A DNA stretch of 41,839 nucleotides from Chloracidobacterium sp. CP2_5A (lineage in GTDB: Bacteria > Acidobacteriota > Blastocatellia > Chloracidobacteriales > Chloracidobacteriaceae): NCBI GenBank assembly GCA_002254845.1, contig NKPT01000029.1, forward strand, positions 1 through 41,839, written 5' to 3'. Position numbers and translations under genes: made by a program. The notes beneath the pieces were generated by a model, which was not told the origin of the DNA, did no database searches, and was given only the letters and a program-made list of their open reading frames with translations. Numbering within the stretch: the stretch's first letter is position 1; every line of letters begins with the position of its first letter. Positions 34,164-41,839 of this stretch are shown piece by piece.

Positions 34164-37100
34164 GTGCCGCGCCATCCCGCCCGTCTAGCTTCGTCAGACT
34201 GCCGCCGCCTTCGCCTTCTGCTTGTTCTGTGCGGCGCGCTAACCGGGTGGGCGGGGCTGGCGACGGCTCAGCCGCGCCGCTTTCCGACGACGTTTATCCG
34301 GCTCTCGGTCGAGCAGGGGCTCTCACAGAGCGCCGCGCAGTGCCTGGCGCAAGACGCGCAAGGGTTTCTCTGGATTGGCACGCAGGATGGCCTCAACCGC
34401 TATGACGGCTACGCGTTCAAGACGTTTCGCGCCGATCCAGGCCGGGCGACCGGACTCAGCGACAGCTACATCACGGCGCTGTGCGCCGACGGCGCGGGAC
34501 TGTGGGTGGGCACCCTGCGCGGACTCAACCGCTATGATCCGGCGCGGGAAACCTTCGCGCGCTTTCCGGCGCGCGCGGAAGATGAAGCCGGCCCCGCTCG
34601 CGGCCGCGTCACGGCGCTGCATGTGGACGCCAGCGGGGTTTTGTGGGTCGGAACGCCGAGCGGTCTGTATCGCTTCACCGGCGACGGCTTCACCCGCTAT
34701 CCGCAGGGCGGCGACTCAGCCGACCCGGCGCGAAGCCTCAACGCGATACGCGCCATCGCTCATGACGCGGAAGGCAAGCTGTGGCTTGGCGCGAATGGCG
34801 GATTGCGCCAATTTGACCCGGCAAGCGGCGCATTCGCGGAGGTTATCCTCCACCAGCGCGTCCTGGCCCTGCGCTTCGACCAGCGGGGACGACTTTGGGT
34901 CGCGGGCGAAGGCTTGGCTTGCCTTGAGCCAGCCAGGGGGCGACTGACCCGCTTTCGCCATGACCCGCGACGCCCGGATAGCCTATCCAGCGACCAAACC
35001 CGCGCGTTGGCCGAAGACGCGCAAGGGCGGCTCTGGGTTGGCGCCTGGGGCGACGGACTCTGTCGGCTCGAAGACGAGGCCGCGGGCGGACGCTTTACCC
35101 GCTTTCGGCATGACCCGCGTCAACCGACCTCGCTGGGCCACGACCAAATCTGGCAGCTGATGCGCGACCGCGCCGGAACGCTTTGGGTAGGAACCGACTT
35201 CGGCGGACTCAACCGCGTGGCGGACGGACGCTTCGCCATTCATGACGCAAACCCGGACCGCGCCGACCGACTGACGGACAATCTCGTTTGGTCGCTCGCC
35301 GAAGACGGCGCCGGGAACTTTTGGGCGGGAGCGAACCAAGGGCTGACCCGCCTGGACGCGCAGGGCCGCGCGCGGCGCTACTCGCCCAGCGCGCGGCCGG
35401 GACAACTCGCCCATGGCATCGTTGGCGCGTTGCTCCCAACGCGCGACGGCGCGCTCTGGGTCGGCACGGAACAGGGCGGACTCCACCGTCTCGACGCGGC
35501 CGCCGATCGCTTTGCCGTCATCCGCCATCAGCCGGGCAGCGCGGCTGGACTCAGCGACAACTGGGTGCATGCGCTGCGCGAAACGCGCGACGGCGCGCTC
35601 TGGGTCGGCACCCAGCGCGGACTCGACCGCGTCGACCCGCGCGCGATGACCGTGATTGACCGGCGGCCGCCCGCTCCCGACGAGCCCGGACTCGACGCTG
35701 TCTGGGCCATTCAGGAAGACGCCTCGGGCGCGCTGTGGCTCGGCACGGAGCGCGGGCTGGCGCGGTGGCATCCAGGAACGCGCCAGCAAGCGCGGTATCG
35801 CCATGACCCGTCCCGCGCCGATAGCCTGGCTAGCGACTGGGTCATCACGCTCCACATTGACCGGCGGGGCAAGCTGTGGGCTGGCACGGTCGGCGGGCTG
35901 TGCGGCTTCGAGCCGGAGCGCGGGAGCTTTGTCCGCTACACAACGGCCAACGGGCTCTCCAACAACATCATCAACGCCATCCTGGAAGATGACGATGGAC
36001 GGCTCTGGCTTGGCACTAATCAGGGGCTATGTCGGCTTGATCCCCAAACCGGGGCTTGCCGAGTCTTCGATCGGCGGGACGGGCTGCCGTCCAACGAAAT
36101 CAGCACGGGCGCGATGTGGCGCGGCGCTGACGGCTGGCTCCACTTCGGCACGACGGCCGGCTTGTTCTCGTTTCACCCGTCCAAGCTGGCCGACAACGCT
36201 TTTGTCCCGCCGGTCGCCATCACCAGCTTTCGGATTTTCGACCGCCCCGTAGCTGACTTTGACGCCGCGCAGCCGGTGACGCTGCGGCACTGGGAGAATT
36301 TTTTCGCCTTCGAATTCGCGGCGCTAAGCTTCATCGCGCCCGAAAAGAGCCAATACGCCTATCGGCTGGAGGGCTTTGACGAGGAGTGGGTCGCCTGCGG
36401 CGAGCGGCGCTACGCGAGCTATACGAACCTTGATCCAGGGGATTACGTTTTCCGCGTCCGCGCGTCGAACAACGATGGCGTCTGGAACAACGAGGGCATT
36501 CGCGTTCGCCTGCGCGTCTTGCCGCCGCTCTGGCGAACCGGCTGGGCCTACGCCGCCTATGTCGTCGCCAGCCTGGGGCTCGCGGTTGGGCTGTATCGCG
36601 TTCAGGCGCGGCGCTGGCGGGCGCAGGCCGCGTGGCGCGAAGCCCGCCTGCGCCTGCAAGCCGCGCAGGCGGCAAAGGAAGCCGCGGATGCGCGGGCGCA
36701 AGCGGCGGAAGCCCAAGCGCAAGCGGCGGAAGCCCAAGCGCAAGCGGCGCGGGAGCTATCCCAGCGCAATCGCGAGCTTGAGGCGCGCAACGCCGAGCTG
36801 CTCGCCTCGCAGCGGCGAGCCGACCGCATGTTTTCCGCCCTCGCCGACGCCCTTCCCGGCACGACGCTCGACGACAAATACCGGCTTGACGAGAAGATCG
36901 GGGCCGGCGGCTTCGGCGCGGTTTTCAAAGGCGCGCACCTTGCCCTCGGCCACGCAATTGCCGTCAAGGTCTTCAAGCCTGTGGCCGGCAACGACAGCGC
37001 CGACGCCCTTGAGCGCTTTCGCCGGGAAGGCGTTGCCGTTTCGCGCCTCGATCATCCGAATATTGTGCGCGTCCTGGATTCCGGACTCTCACAGGACGGA

Positions 37101-37922
37101 ATCGCCTACTTGGTCATGGAGCTACTCGCCGGCCACCCGCTCAGTCATGAGATGCGCGGGCGCGTTCGCCTGCGGCGAGCCATCGGCATTTTGATCCCCG
37201 TCTGTCGCGCCCTCGCGGAAGCCCACCGGCGCGGCATCATCCACCGCGACATCAAGCCCGACAACGTGTTTCTTCACCAGACAGCGCGGGGCGAAATAGT
37301 CAAAGTCGTGGACTTTGGCATCGCCAAGCTGATTGGGGCGGAAACCGGCGATGACCGCCTGACCGCCACCGGAACCGTGATCGGCACGCCGACCTATATC
37401 GCGCCAGAGCGAGCGGCCGGCCAGCCCTACGACGGCAAGTCGGATGTCTATAGCGTTGGCGTCATGGCGTACGAAATGCTGGCCGGACGGCTTCCCTTCC
37501 TAGCGACCGAAGGCAATCCGTTCGCCGTCATGCTGGCTCACCTCAACAGCGCGCCGCCGCCCTTGCCGCAGGTCGCGCCGCAGATTCCCCGCGACCTCGC
37601 CAGCCTTGTCATGCAGGCGCTGTCAAAGAAGCCGGCTGAGCGACCATCCGCCGACGAGTTAGCTGAGCGACTGCAGGAAGCGATGCAGCGCGCCGCGGAT
37701 GAGCGGGTCGCCGGGAGCGAGCCCGCCCGCGCCACGGAAGCGACGACGCGGATGGTTGAGCCGCCAACGCTCGCGCTCGTCTCCGACACTGGCGACCACG
37801 GGCTCAAAACGCGTCCGGACCTCGCTGTTTCGCCCGCCCCGCCGGCGGCCCGCGTCACCCGCCACGCCGCCGCGCCGGATGCCGAGCCGACCCTGATCGC
37901 TGACGAGCCGACCGACCGGTAG
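34164..37922 (+). CDS. Sensor propeller-Y_Y_Y-Ser/Thr protein kinase
   Basis: A 1,252-residue transmembrane signalling protein. The GTG start at 34164 opens a signal sequence (RLRLLLVLCGALTGWAGLAT). Residues about 35-690 hold some 13-14 two-component-regulator propeller repeats of the form LWVGTxxGLxRxD (for example FLWIGTQDGLNRYD, LWVGTEQGGLHRLD, LWLGTNQGLCRLD), forming periplasmic beta-propellers. Residues about 700-790 are a Y_Y_Y domain (YRLEGFDEEWV, NLDPGDYVFRVRASN). A single membrane helix lies near 792-813, then an Ala/Gln coiled coil (about 825-885) with a 21-bp DNA repeat. The cytoplasmic kinase (about 903-1180) has GAGGFGAV, Lys in IAVKVF, HRDIKPDNVF and VVDFGIAK, all Hanks-type catalytic motifs intact. 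The usual partner of this sensor is a histidine kinase; here it is a Ser/Thr kinase. The C-terminal tail is Ala/Pro-rich. Confidence 0.93.
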   Translation: MPRHPARLASSDCRRLRLLLVLCGALTGWAGLATAQPRRFPTTFIRLSVEQGLSQSAAQCLAQDAQGFLWIGTQDGLNRYDGYAFKTFRADPGRATGLSDSYITALCADGAGLWVGTLRGLNRYDPARETFARFPARAEDEAGPARGRVTALHVDASGVLWVGTPSGLYRFTGDGFTRYPQGGDSADPARSLNAIRAIAHDAEGKLWLGANGGLRQFDPASGAFAEVILHQRVLALRFDQRGRLWVAGEGLACLEPARGRLTRFRHDPRRPDSLSSDQTRALAEDAQGRLWVGAWGDGLCRLEDEAAGGRFTRFRHDPRQPTSLGHDQIWQLMRDRAGTLWVGTDFGGLNRVADGRFAIHDANPDRADRLTDNLVWSLAEDGAGNFWAGANQGLTRLDAQGRARRYSPSARPGQLAHGIVGALLPTRDGALWVGTEQGGLHRLDAAADRFAVIRHQPGSAAGLSDNWVHALRETRDGALWVGTQRGLDRVDPRAMTVIDRRPPAPDEPGLDAVWAIQEDASGALWLGTERGLARWHPGTRQQARYRHDPSRADSLASDWVITLHIDRRGKLWAGTVGGLCGFEPERGSFVRYTTANGLSNNIINAILEDDDGRLWLGTNQGLCRLDPQTGACRVFDRRDGLPSNEISTGAMWRGADGWLHFGTTAGLFSFHPSKLADNAFVPPVAITSFRIFDRPVADFDAAQPVTLRHWENFFAFEFAALSFIAPEKSQYAYRLEGFDEEWVACGERRYASYTNLDPGDYVFRVRASNNDGVWNNEGIRVRLRVLPPLWRTGWAYAAYVVASLGLAVGLYRVQARRWRAQAAWREARLRLQAAQAAKEAADARAQAAEAQAQAAEAQAQAARELSQRNRELEARNAELLASQRRADRMFSALADALPGTTLDDKYRLDEKIGAGGFGAVFKGAHLALGHAIAVKVFKPVAGNDSADALERFRREGVAVSRLDHPNIVRVLDSGLSQDGIAYLVMELLAGHPLSHEMRGRVRLRRAIGILIPVCRALAEAHRRGIIHRDIKPDNVFLHQTARGEIVKVVDFGIAKLIGAETGDDRLTATGTVIGTPTYIAPERAAGQPYDGKSDVYSVGVMAYEMLAGRLPFLATEGNPFAVMLAHLNSAPPPLPQVAPQIPRDLASLVMQALSKKPAERPSADELAERLQEAMQRAADERVAGSEPARATEATTRMVEPPTLALVSDTGDHGLKTRPDLAVSPAPPAARVTRHAAAPDAEPTLIADEPTDR
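36697..36738. repeat. 21-bp tandem repeat in the kinase coiled coil
   Basis: CGCAAGCGGCGGAAGCCCAAG occurs as two exact adjacent copies plus a partial third one. It encodes the seven-residue heptad AQAAEAQ, so slippage would lengthen the coiled coil by whole heptads without shifting the frame. Confidence 0.7.
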
Positions 37923-37961
37923 CGCCTGGAACGCTTCCTGGCAGCGCCTTTCCGCCGCGCT

Positions 37962-40900
37962 TCAGAACGCCAAGCGCAGCGAGAACTGCACCGAGCGCGG
38001 GCCGCCAAATTGGAAGAGCTGGTTGAAGCCGCTGGCTGGAGATGTCTGTCGTATTGTTCCCGACACGCCCGACAAGGCGCGTCCCAGCATGCTCGATGAC
38101 TCCCCGTTGAGGCCGATGGCTCCATTCGGCAGTCGGGTCGGTCCGCCGGGCGCGCCTGGCGTGGCGAAGTTGGGGCGGTTGAAAATGTTGAAAAGCTCGG
38201 CGGCGAACTGAAGCTGCAGCCGCTCGTACAGGCGAAAGGCGCGACGCAGCGAGAAGTCCAGCTGATTGGCTCCGACCCAGCGCAGACTGTTGCGGCCGAG
38301 CGTGCCCTGCCGGTTGCGCCCCGGCTCGGCAAAGGCCGCCGCGTTGAGGCGCCGTCCGCCAGGCGCATTGCTATCGCTGAGAAACGCGGGCTGCCCCGGC
38401 ACGAGGTCAACCCGGCGCGTCGTCCCAATGTTGAATACGTCAAACGACTGCGAGATGACGTTGAGCGGCTGCCCTGACCGCGCCCGGAAAATGCCGCTGA
38501 CCGACCAGCCGCCAAGCAGCGCCCGAGCTAGGGCGTTGTCGGAGAAGGTCGGAAGGTCATACGTCACCGCTCCCACGAACGTTTGCCGGATGTCGAAATC
38601 GGATGGGCCTCGCTCCAGCCGCTGGTTGAAGCCTTCCAGCGGGATGCCCTGAAACGCCTCGTCCGACATGTCGTCAATCGATTTTGACCACGTGTAGGAT
38701 GCTAGCGCCTGCACGCCCCGCGACAGGCGTCGCCGATACTGCATTTGCAGCGCGTTGTAGCTCGAGGAAGTCGCGTTGCGCGTCACGATGACTGGCGAGC
38801 CGGCGGCGGGCGACGCTGATGGAGCGGGGCCAAAAACGGCCGGATTGATGACGATGACGGCCCGGTCAAGACCGAAATTCTGCCGCGCAAACGCGTCATT
38901 GTAGTTGCGTAGTTGCTCGCTGCGCAGCAGTCGCCGCCCAGCCGCGCCGACATACGAAATGGTTACCGCGTTGTTGCGACCAATGGCTCGCTCCAGCGTG
39001 ACGTTCCAGTGGTGCGTGTAAGGCAAGCGCAGATTGCGGTCAAAGACGGCAAAGCTGGAGCTGATCGGCAGGCTGTTGGGATCGAGAAACGGCGGCGGCT
39101 GGATGTCGGCTTCGTTGGCCGGGAAGCGCAACTGCGCCGGGTTGGTAATGGTTCGAAAGGTGTTGTAGGGAAAGCTATTGAAGCCGCGCAGCGCCGTTCC
39201 CGTGCCGAGATCGTAAAAGATTCCGTAGCCGCCGCGTAGAATCCAGCCGCCAATCAATTCGCCAAGCGCCGATCCGGAGCGCTCGGCGAGCTGGTAGGCA
39301 ATGCCAAGGCGTGGCGCAAAATCTATGTAGCGCGTGCGCCATTGGCGCGTCCCGGCTGGGGCGAGCCTTGCCGTCAGCGGGTTCTCCAAGCCGTCGATCG
39401 AAAACGGAAGCCGCTCGCCGGCCAGCGGCGGGTTGAGCTCATGCCGCAGCCCAAGGGTCAGCGTCAAGCGCGGCAGGATGCGCCAGGTGTCCTGAATGAA
39501 GGATGAAAAATTGTGGATGCGGAAGCCGCTGACCGGCGCAAAGGACTGTACGGAGATCGAGGTCGGCGCGCCCGTCGCGCGGCTAGCCGGGGTCGAGAAG
39601 GCGTAGCTGATGGAAAGCGCCCGCGTATCCTGAAGCGGACGCAGCAGGCGATAGTCCGCGCCAGCCTTGATCTCATGATTGCCAACCACGTAGGTCACGC
39701 TCCCGACCAAATTGAACTGGCGCTGGAGTTGTCCCAGCGTGCGGCCTTGGGTCAGATTGGCCGCGGAGATGCCTGACGCCCCGGGAATGGTTTGCAGACT
39801 GACGGCCGTCGTCGCGCGCGGCGCGAATGATGGAAAGATGAGCGAATCCGGGGGCAAGGCCGCCCCGTCGCGCGCGACGCCCCGGAAATCAAAGTTGCCG
39901 CGCGAGCGGCCAAAGTTCATCCGCGCATCCAGCACGAGATTCGGCCGGATCGCCCACGTCACGCCGCCGGTGAAGCTCCGGTTGTTGCGCTCGAAGGCGT
40001 TTTCCTGACTGGGGAACGAGCGAAACCGGCTTCCCGAAGGCGAGTTCAGAAACGTGAAGAAAGCGTTGGCCCGCTGACCCAATTTCTGGTCGAAGCGCAG
40101 GTTGACGGTGTCAACTTCCGAGGGGTCTGAAATCCCCGTGACGTAGCGCGCCGCGTCGACCGGATCGCCTGGCTGCGCCGGGGCGTTCGGGAGCGGGAAG
40201 GCGTTCAGAACGGCGCGAAACGGCTCCGGCGCGGCCTGCCGCGCCGCCAGCGACGGCACGCGGGCAATGAACACCGTCCCCGGCACGAGCAGCCGCAGCC
40301 CCTCGTAGGTCGCAAAGAAAAACGATCGATTGCGCCCGTCGTACAGCCCTGGAATGCGGATCGGGCCGCCGAGCGTCCCCCCGAACTGGTTCAGCCGCAA
40401 CGGCAGGCGCGGGCGGCCGTCGCGGTTGTTGAACCAGTCGTTGGCGTCAAGCTTTTCATTGCGCAGGTAATGAAACAGCGAGCCGGTGAACTCGTTGGCC
40501 CCGCTACGGGTGGAGATGGAAATCTGCCCGCCCGGCGTCCGCCCGTATTCCGCCGCGAAGCTTGAGGTCTGGACGCGAAACTCCTGCATGGCGTCAGCCG
40601 GCACAAGGCTGTTCGTGCCGCCCAGCACGGTCAGCGCCGGCTGCGTCCCCGCGCCCTGCTGGAACGACTGCGCCGTGACGGCCGCGCCGAAGTTGGCGCT
40701 CACGCCGTCCACCATGAAGTAGTTGGCGTTTGTCCGCTGCCCGTTGATGCTGAACTGCCCCGTTGAGGTAATGCTCGCCGCCGCAAGCGTCACGCCGGGC
40801 GTCAGCTCGATCAGCGCCTGAAAGCTGCGTCCGTTGAGAGGCAGGCTCTCGACAAACTTCCGCTCGACGACCGTCCCAAGCGCGCCCGACTCGCGGTTCA

Positions 40901-41291
40901 CGAGGTCGCTGCCGCCTTCCACCGTGACCGTTTCGCTGATGCCCCCGGCGACCAGCGTAAAATCCTTAGTGACAATGGACTCAATGTTGATGACGACGCG
41001 CGCCTCTACCGCCGTTTGAAAGCCGTCGCGCTTGACTTCCAGCCGGTACTCCCCCGGCAGCAGCTCGGCAATGACGTAGCGCCCAGAGGCGTTTGTCGTC
41101 GCCGTCCGGGTGAAGTTCGTGGCGAGGCTTGTCGCGGCGACTTCCGCGCCGCCGACAAACGCGCCGCTCGCGTCGCGCACAACGCCGGTGATCGTCCCGG
41201 TCGGCGAAGCCGCCGCTATGCCAAAGCCTGTGGCAAGCGCCGCGATCAGCCCAACGGCGCGACCGACCCAACGGGTGAGCAGGGGTAACAT
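37962..41291 (-). CDS. TonB-dependent receptor with carboxypeptidase-regulatory domain (Oar-like) 2
   Basis: A 1,109-residue outer-membrane receptor, the larger of the two in the window. ATG 41291 is preceded by AGGAGG six nt away; the frame from 41360 lacks such a site. The signal peptide is RAVGLIAALATGFGIAAAS. The N-terminal domain has GTITGVVRDASGAFVGGAEV and ASGRYVIAELLPGEYRLEVK. The plug contains SLPLNGRSFQALIELTPGVT, SINGQRTNANYFMVDGVSAN and GRTPGGQISISTRSGANEFT. The barrel ends SVQFSLRLAF with a terminal Phe. Compared with the first receptor the fold order is the same but the sequence differs a lot, so they probably transport or bind different ligands. It faces the kinase gene tail to tail (39 bp apart) and diverges from the flavoprotein-like gene at 41496. 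Confidence 0.93.
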   Translation of the reverse strand: MLPLLTRWVGRAVGLIAALATGFGIAAASPTGTITGVVRDASGAFVGGAEVAATSLATNFTRTATTNASGRYVIAELLPGEYRLEVKRDGFQTAVEARVVINIESIVTKDFTLVAGGISETVTVEGGSDLVNRESGALGTVVERKFVESLPLNGRSFQALIELTPGVTLAAASITSTGQFSINGQRTNANYFMVDGVSANFGAAVTAQSFQQGAGTQPALTVLGGTNSLVPADAMQEFRVQTSSFAAEYGRTPGGQISISTRSGANEFTGSLFHYLRNEKLDANDWFNNRDGRPRLPLRLNQFGGTLGGPIRIPGLYDGRNRSFFFATYEGLRLLVPGTVFIARVPSLAARQAAPEPFRAVLNAFPLPNAPAQPGDPVDAARYVTGISDPSEVDTVNLRFDQKLGQRANAFFTFLNSPSGSRFRSFPSQENAFERNNRSFTGGVTWAIRPNLVLDARMNFGRSRGNFDFRGVARDGAALPPDSLIFPSFAPRATTAVSLQTIPGASGISAANLTQGRTLGQLQRQFNLVGSVTYVVGNHEIKAGADYRLLRPLQDTRALSISYAFSTPASRATGAPTSISVQSFAPVSGFRIHNFSSFIQDTWRILPRLTLTLGLRHELNPPLAGERLPFSIDGLENPLTARLAPAGTRQWRTRYIDFAPRLGIAYQLAERSGSALGELIGGWILRGGYGIFYDLGTGTALRGFNSFPYNTFRTITNPAQLRFPANEADIQPPPFLDPNSLPISSSFAVFDRNLRLPYTHHWNVTLERAIGRNNAVTISYVGAAGRRLLRSEQLRNYNDAFARQNFGLDRAVIVINPAVFGPAPSASPAAGSPVIVTRNATSSSYNALQMQYRRRLSRGVQALASYTWSKSIDDMSDEAFQGIPLEGFNQRLERGPSDFDIRQTFVGAVTYDLPTFSDNALARALLGGWSVSGIFRARSGQPLNVISQSFDVFNIGTTRRVDLVPGQPAFLSDSNAPGGRRLNAAAFAEPGRNRQGTLGRNSLRWVGANQLDFSLRRAFRLYERLQLQFAAELFNIFNRPNFATPGAPGGPTRLPNGAIGLNGESSSMLGRALSGVSGTIRQTSPASGFNQLFQFGGPRSVQFSLRLAF

Positions 41292-41495
41292 CACAACCTC
41301 CTGAAAAGCGCTCAAGATAAAGCGTATAAGATAGCGATGATTCTTATCTACATAAATCACCTCTAAGGTGTCTAGGGCATTTCGCCCCTCTCAACAAGAG
41401 AAAAAAGCTTTACCAGATTGAGTTTGCAAAAATATCGCCTTTAGTGTAAGTAATATTTTTACGAATATTTTTTGACTCAAGAATAAGTGCTGACT
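41292..41495. promoter_or_regulatory. AT-rich divergent promoter region
   Basis: About 200 bp between the second receptor gene and the flavoprotein-like gene, with clearly lower GC than its surroundings, including runs of A and T around 41390-41475. CACCTCTAAGGTG (41357-41369) is an inverted repeat with five-base arms. The AATATT stretches near 41450-41472 could be promoter boxes, but I cannot assign one with confidence. Confidence 0.4.
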
Positions 41496-41839
41496 ATGCT
41501 TGACTGGCTGATCATCGGCGGCGGCTTGCACGGCGTCCATGCGGCGCTGGCGCTGACGCGGCGGGCGGACGCGCCGGCTGACCGGCTGCGGATTCTCGAT
41601 CCCCAGCCTCGCTTGCTGGGGCGGTGGACGCAGTGCACGCAGAACGTCGGGATGACCTTTCTGCGCTCGCCGCTGGTGCACCACATTGGGCTAGGCGCGT
41701 TTGATTTACTGGCGTTTTCGCGGACGCCGGAAGGGCGACCGCTCGCGGCGTTTACGGCGCCGTACGACCGACCGGGGTATGCGCTGTTCCAGGCGCACTG
41801 CCAGCGACTGATTGCGGACGCCGAACTCGAGCGGCGACA
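41496..41839 (+). CDS. FAD/NAD(P)-binding oxidoreductase-like protein (partial, cut by window edge)
   Basis: The first 114 codons of a gene that continues past the window. It begins LDWLIIGGGLHGVHAALALT, a Rossmann nucleotide-binding loop (GGGLHG), then a stretch ILDPQPRLLGRWTQCTQNVG that fits the region after the second strand in FAD-dependent monooxygenases of the lysine/ornithine hydroxylase or SidA type. FLRSPLVHHIG follows, also as in that group. Without the rest, the exact class (N-hydroxylase, Baeyer-Villiger type, or thioredoxin-reductase-like) stays open. It diverges from the receptor gene at 41291. Confidence 0.7.
   Translation, partial: MLDWLIIGGGLHGVHAALALTRRADAPADRLRILDPQPRLLGRWTQCTQNVGMTFLRSPLVHHIGLGAFDLLAFSRTPEGRPLAAFTAPYDRPGYALFQAHCQRLIADAELERR

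Noticed and set aside
34164-36350. Regularly spaced similar DNA blocks
   Set aside because: They encode the propeller repeats (LWVGT-type) of the sensor kinase, so no separate DNA element is needed.
36697-36738. Possible CRISPR-like repeat
   Set aside because: Directly adjacent copies without spacers, inside a coding heptad region; it is a coding tandem repeat.

Overview
The window is high-GC DNA (roughly 60-65% by eye) from a Gram-negative bacterium, about 31 genes long. Three features suggest an Acidobacteriota-type genome, possibly Chloracidobacterium-like: two very large Oar-like TonB-dependent receptors with an N-terminal carboxypeptidase-regulatory domain, a hopanoid-type HpnA epimerase, and a sensor propeller joined to a Hanks-type kinase. 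An MGDG-synthase-like glycosyltransferase fits a membrane rich in galactolipid. The taxonomic reading is inference from gene content; there is no rRNA gene or marker protein here to settle it. I saw no tRNA, CRISPR array, complete insertion sequence or integrase.

Layout. 1-4.7 kb (minus): a SWIM-SNF2 helicase followed by fumarylacetoacetase, which lacks only its last few codons at the window edge. 4.9-8.4 kb (plus): a compact cluster around an FlhB/SctU-family export switch protein with its NPTH autocleavage site. It is preceded by a small helical protein, a Gly-rich protein with a needle/rod-like helical tail and a TPR protein (an order resembling the E-F-G needle/chaperone genes of type III secretion), plus two unrecognised proteins. 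No other export-apparatus gene is present, so this looks like part of a type III secretion locus split over the chromosome. 8.5-11.5 kb: a receiver-PAS-histidine kinase diverges from a secreted TPR protein, which is followed by a 56-residue DUF2256 gene. 11.8-15.2 kb (minus): a LysM/CHAP-like/PG-binding/GH19 wall hydrolase without a signal peptide, a small lipoprotein-like gene and a four-helix membrane protein. 15.3-19.5 kb (plus): acetyl-CoA synthetase overlapping a DsbD-type disulfide reductase.

19.5-20.4 kb holds no convincing gene. 20.4-22.3 kb (minus) carries a tandem pair of paralogous glycosyltransferase-like genes. These start head to head against, and slightly overlap, the first TonB-dependent receptor (22.2-25.3 kb). 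A ~290-bp AT-rich patch with a frameshifted remnant ORF follows. 26.1-28.5 kb (plus): a small secreted protein, HpnA and an overlapping 2-oxoglutarate/Fe(II) oxygenase-like gene. 28.6-29.2 kb (minus): a secreted protein made of three copies of a DUF4177-like unit. 29.5-33.8 kb (plus): a tryptophan 2,3-dioxygenase-like domain fused in frame to RidA, the MGDG-synthase-like enzyme, an SDR reductase and MutY. 34.2-37.9 kb: a 1,252-residue sensor with a beta-propeller, a Y_Y_Y domain, a membrane helix and a Ser/Thr kinase. 38.0-41.3 kb (minus): the second large TonB-dependent receptor, divergent from a flavoprotein-like gene cut by the window edge.

Most co-directional neighbours are packed tightly (ATGA/GTGA overlaps), so operons are likely: SNF2-fahA, the export cluster, TPR-DUF2256, acs-dsbD, the glycosyltransferase pair, hpnA-oxygenase and SDR-mutY. 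Several convergent gene ends carry GC-rich perfect hairpins without U-tracts.
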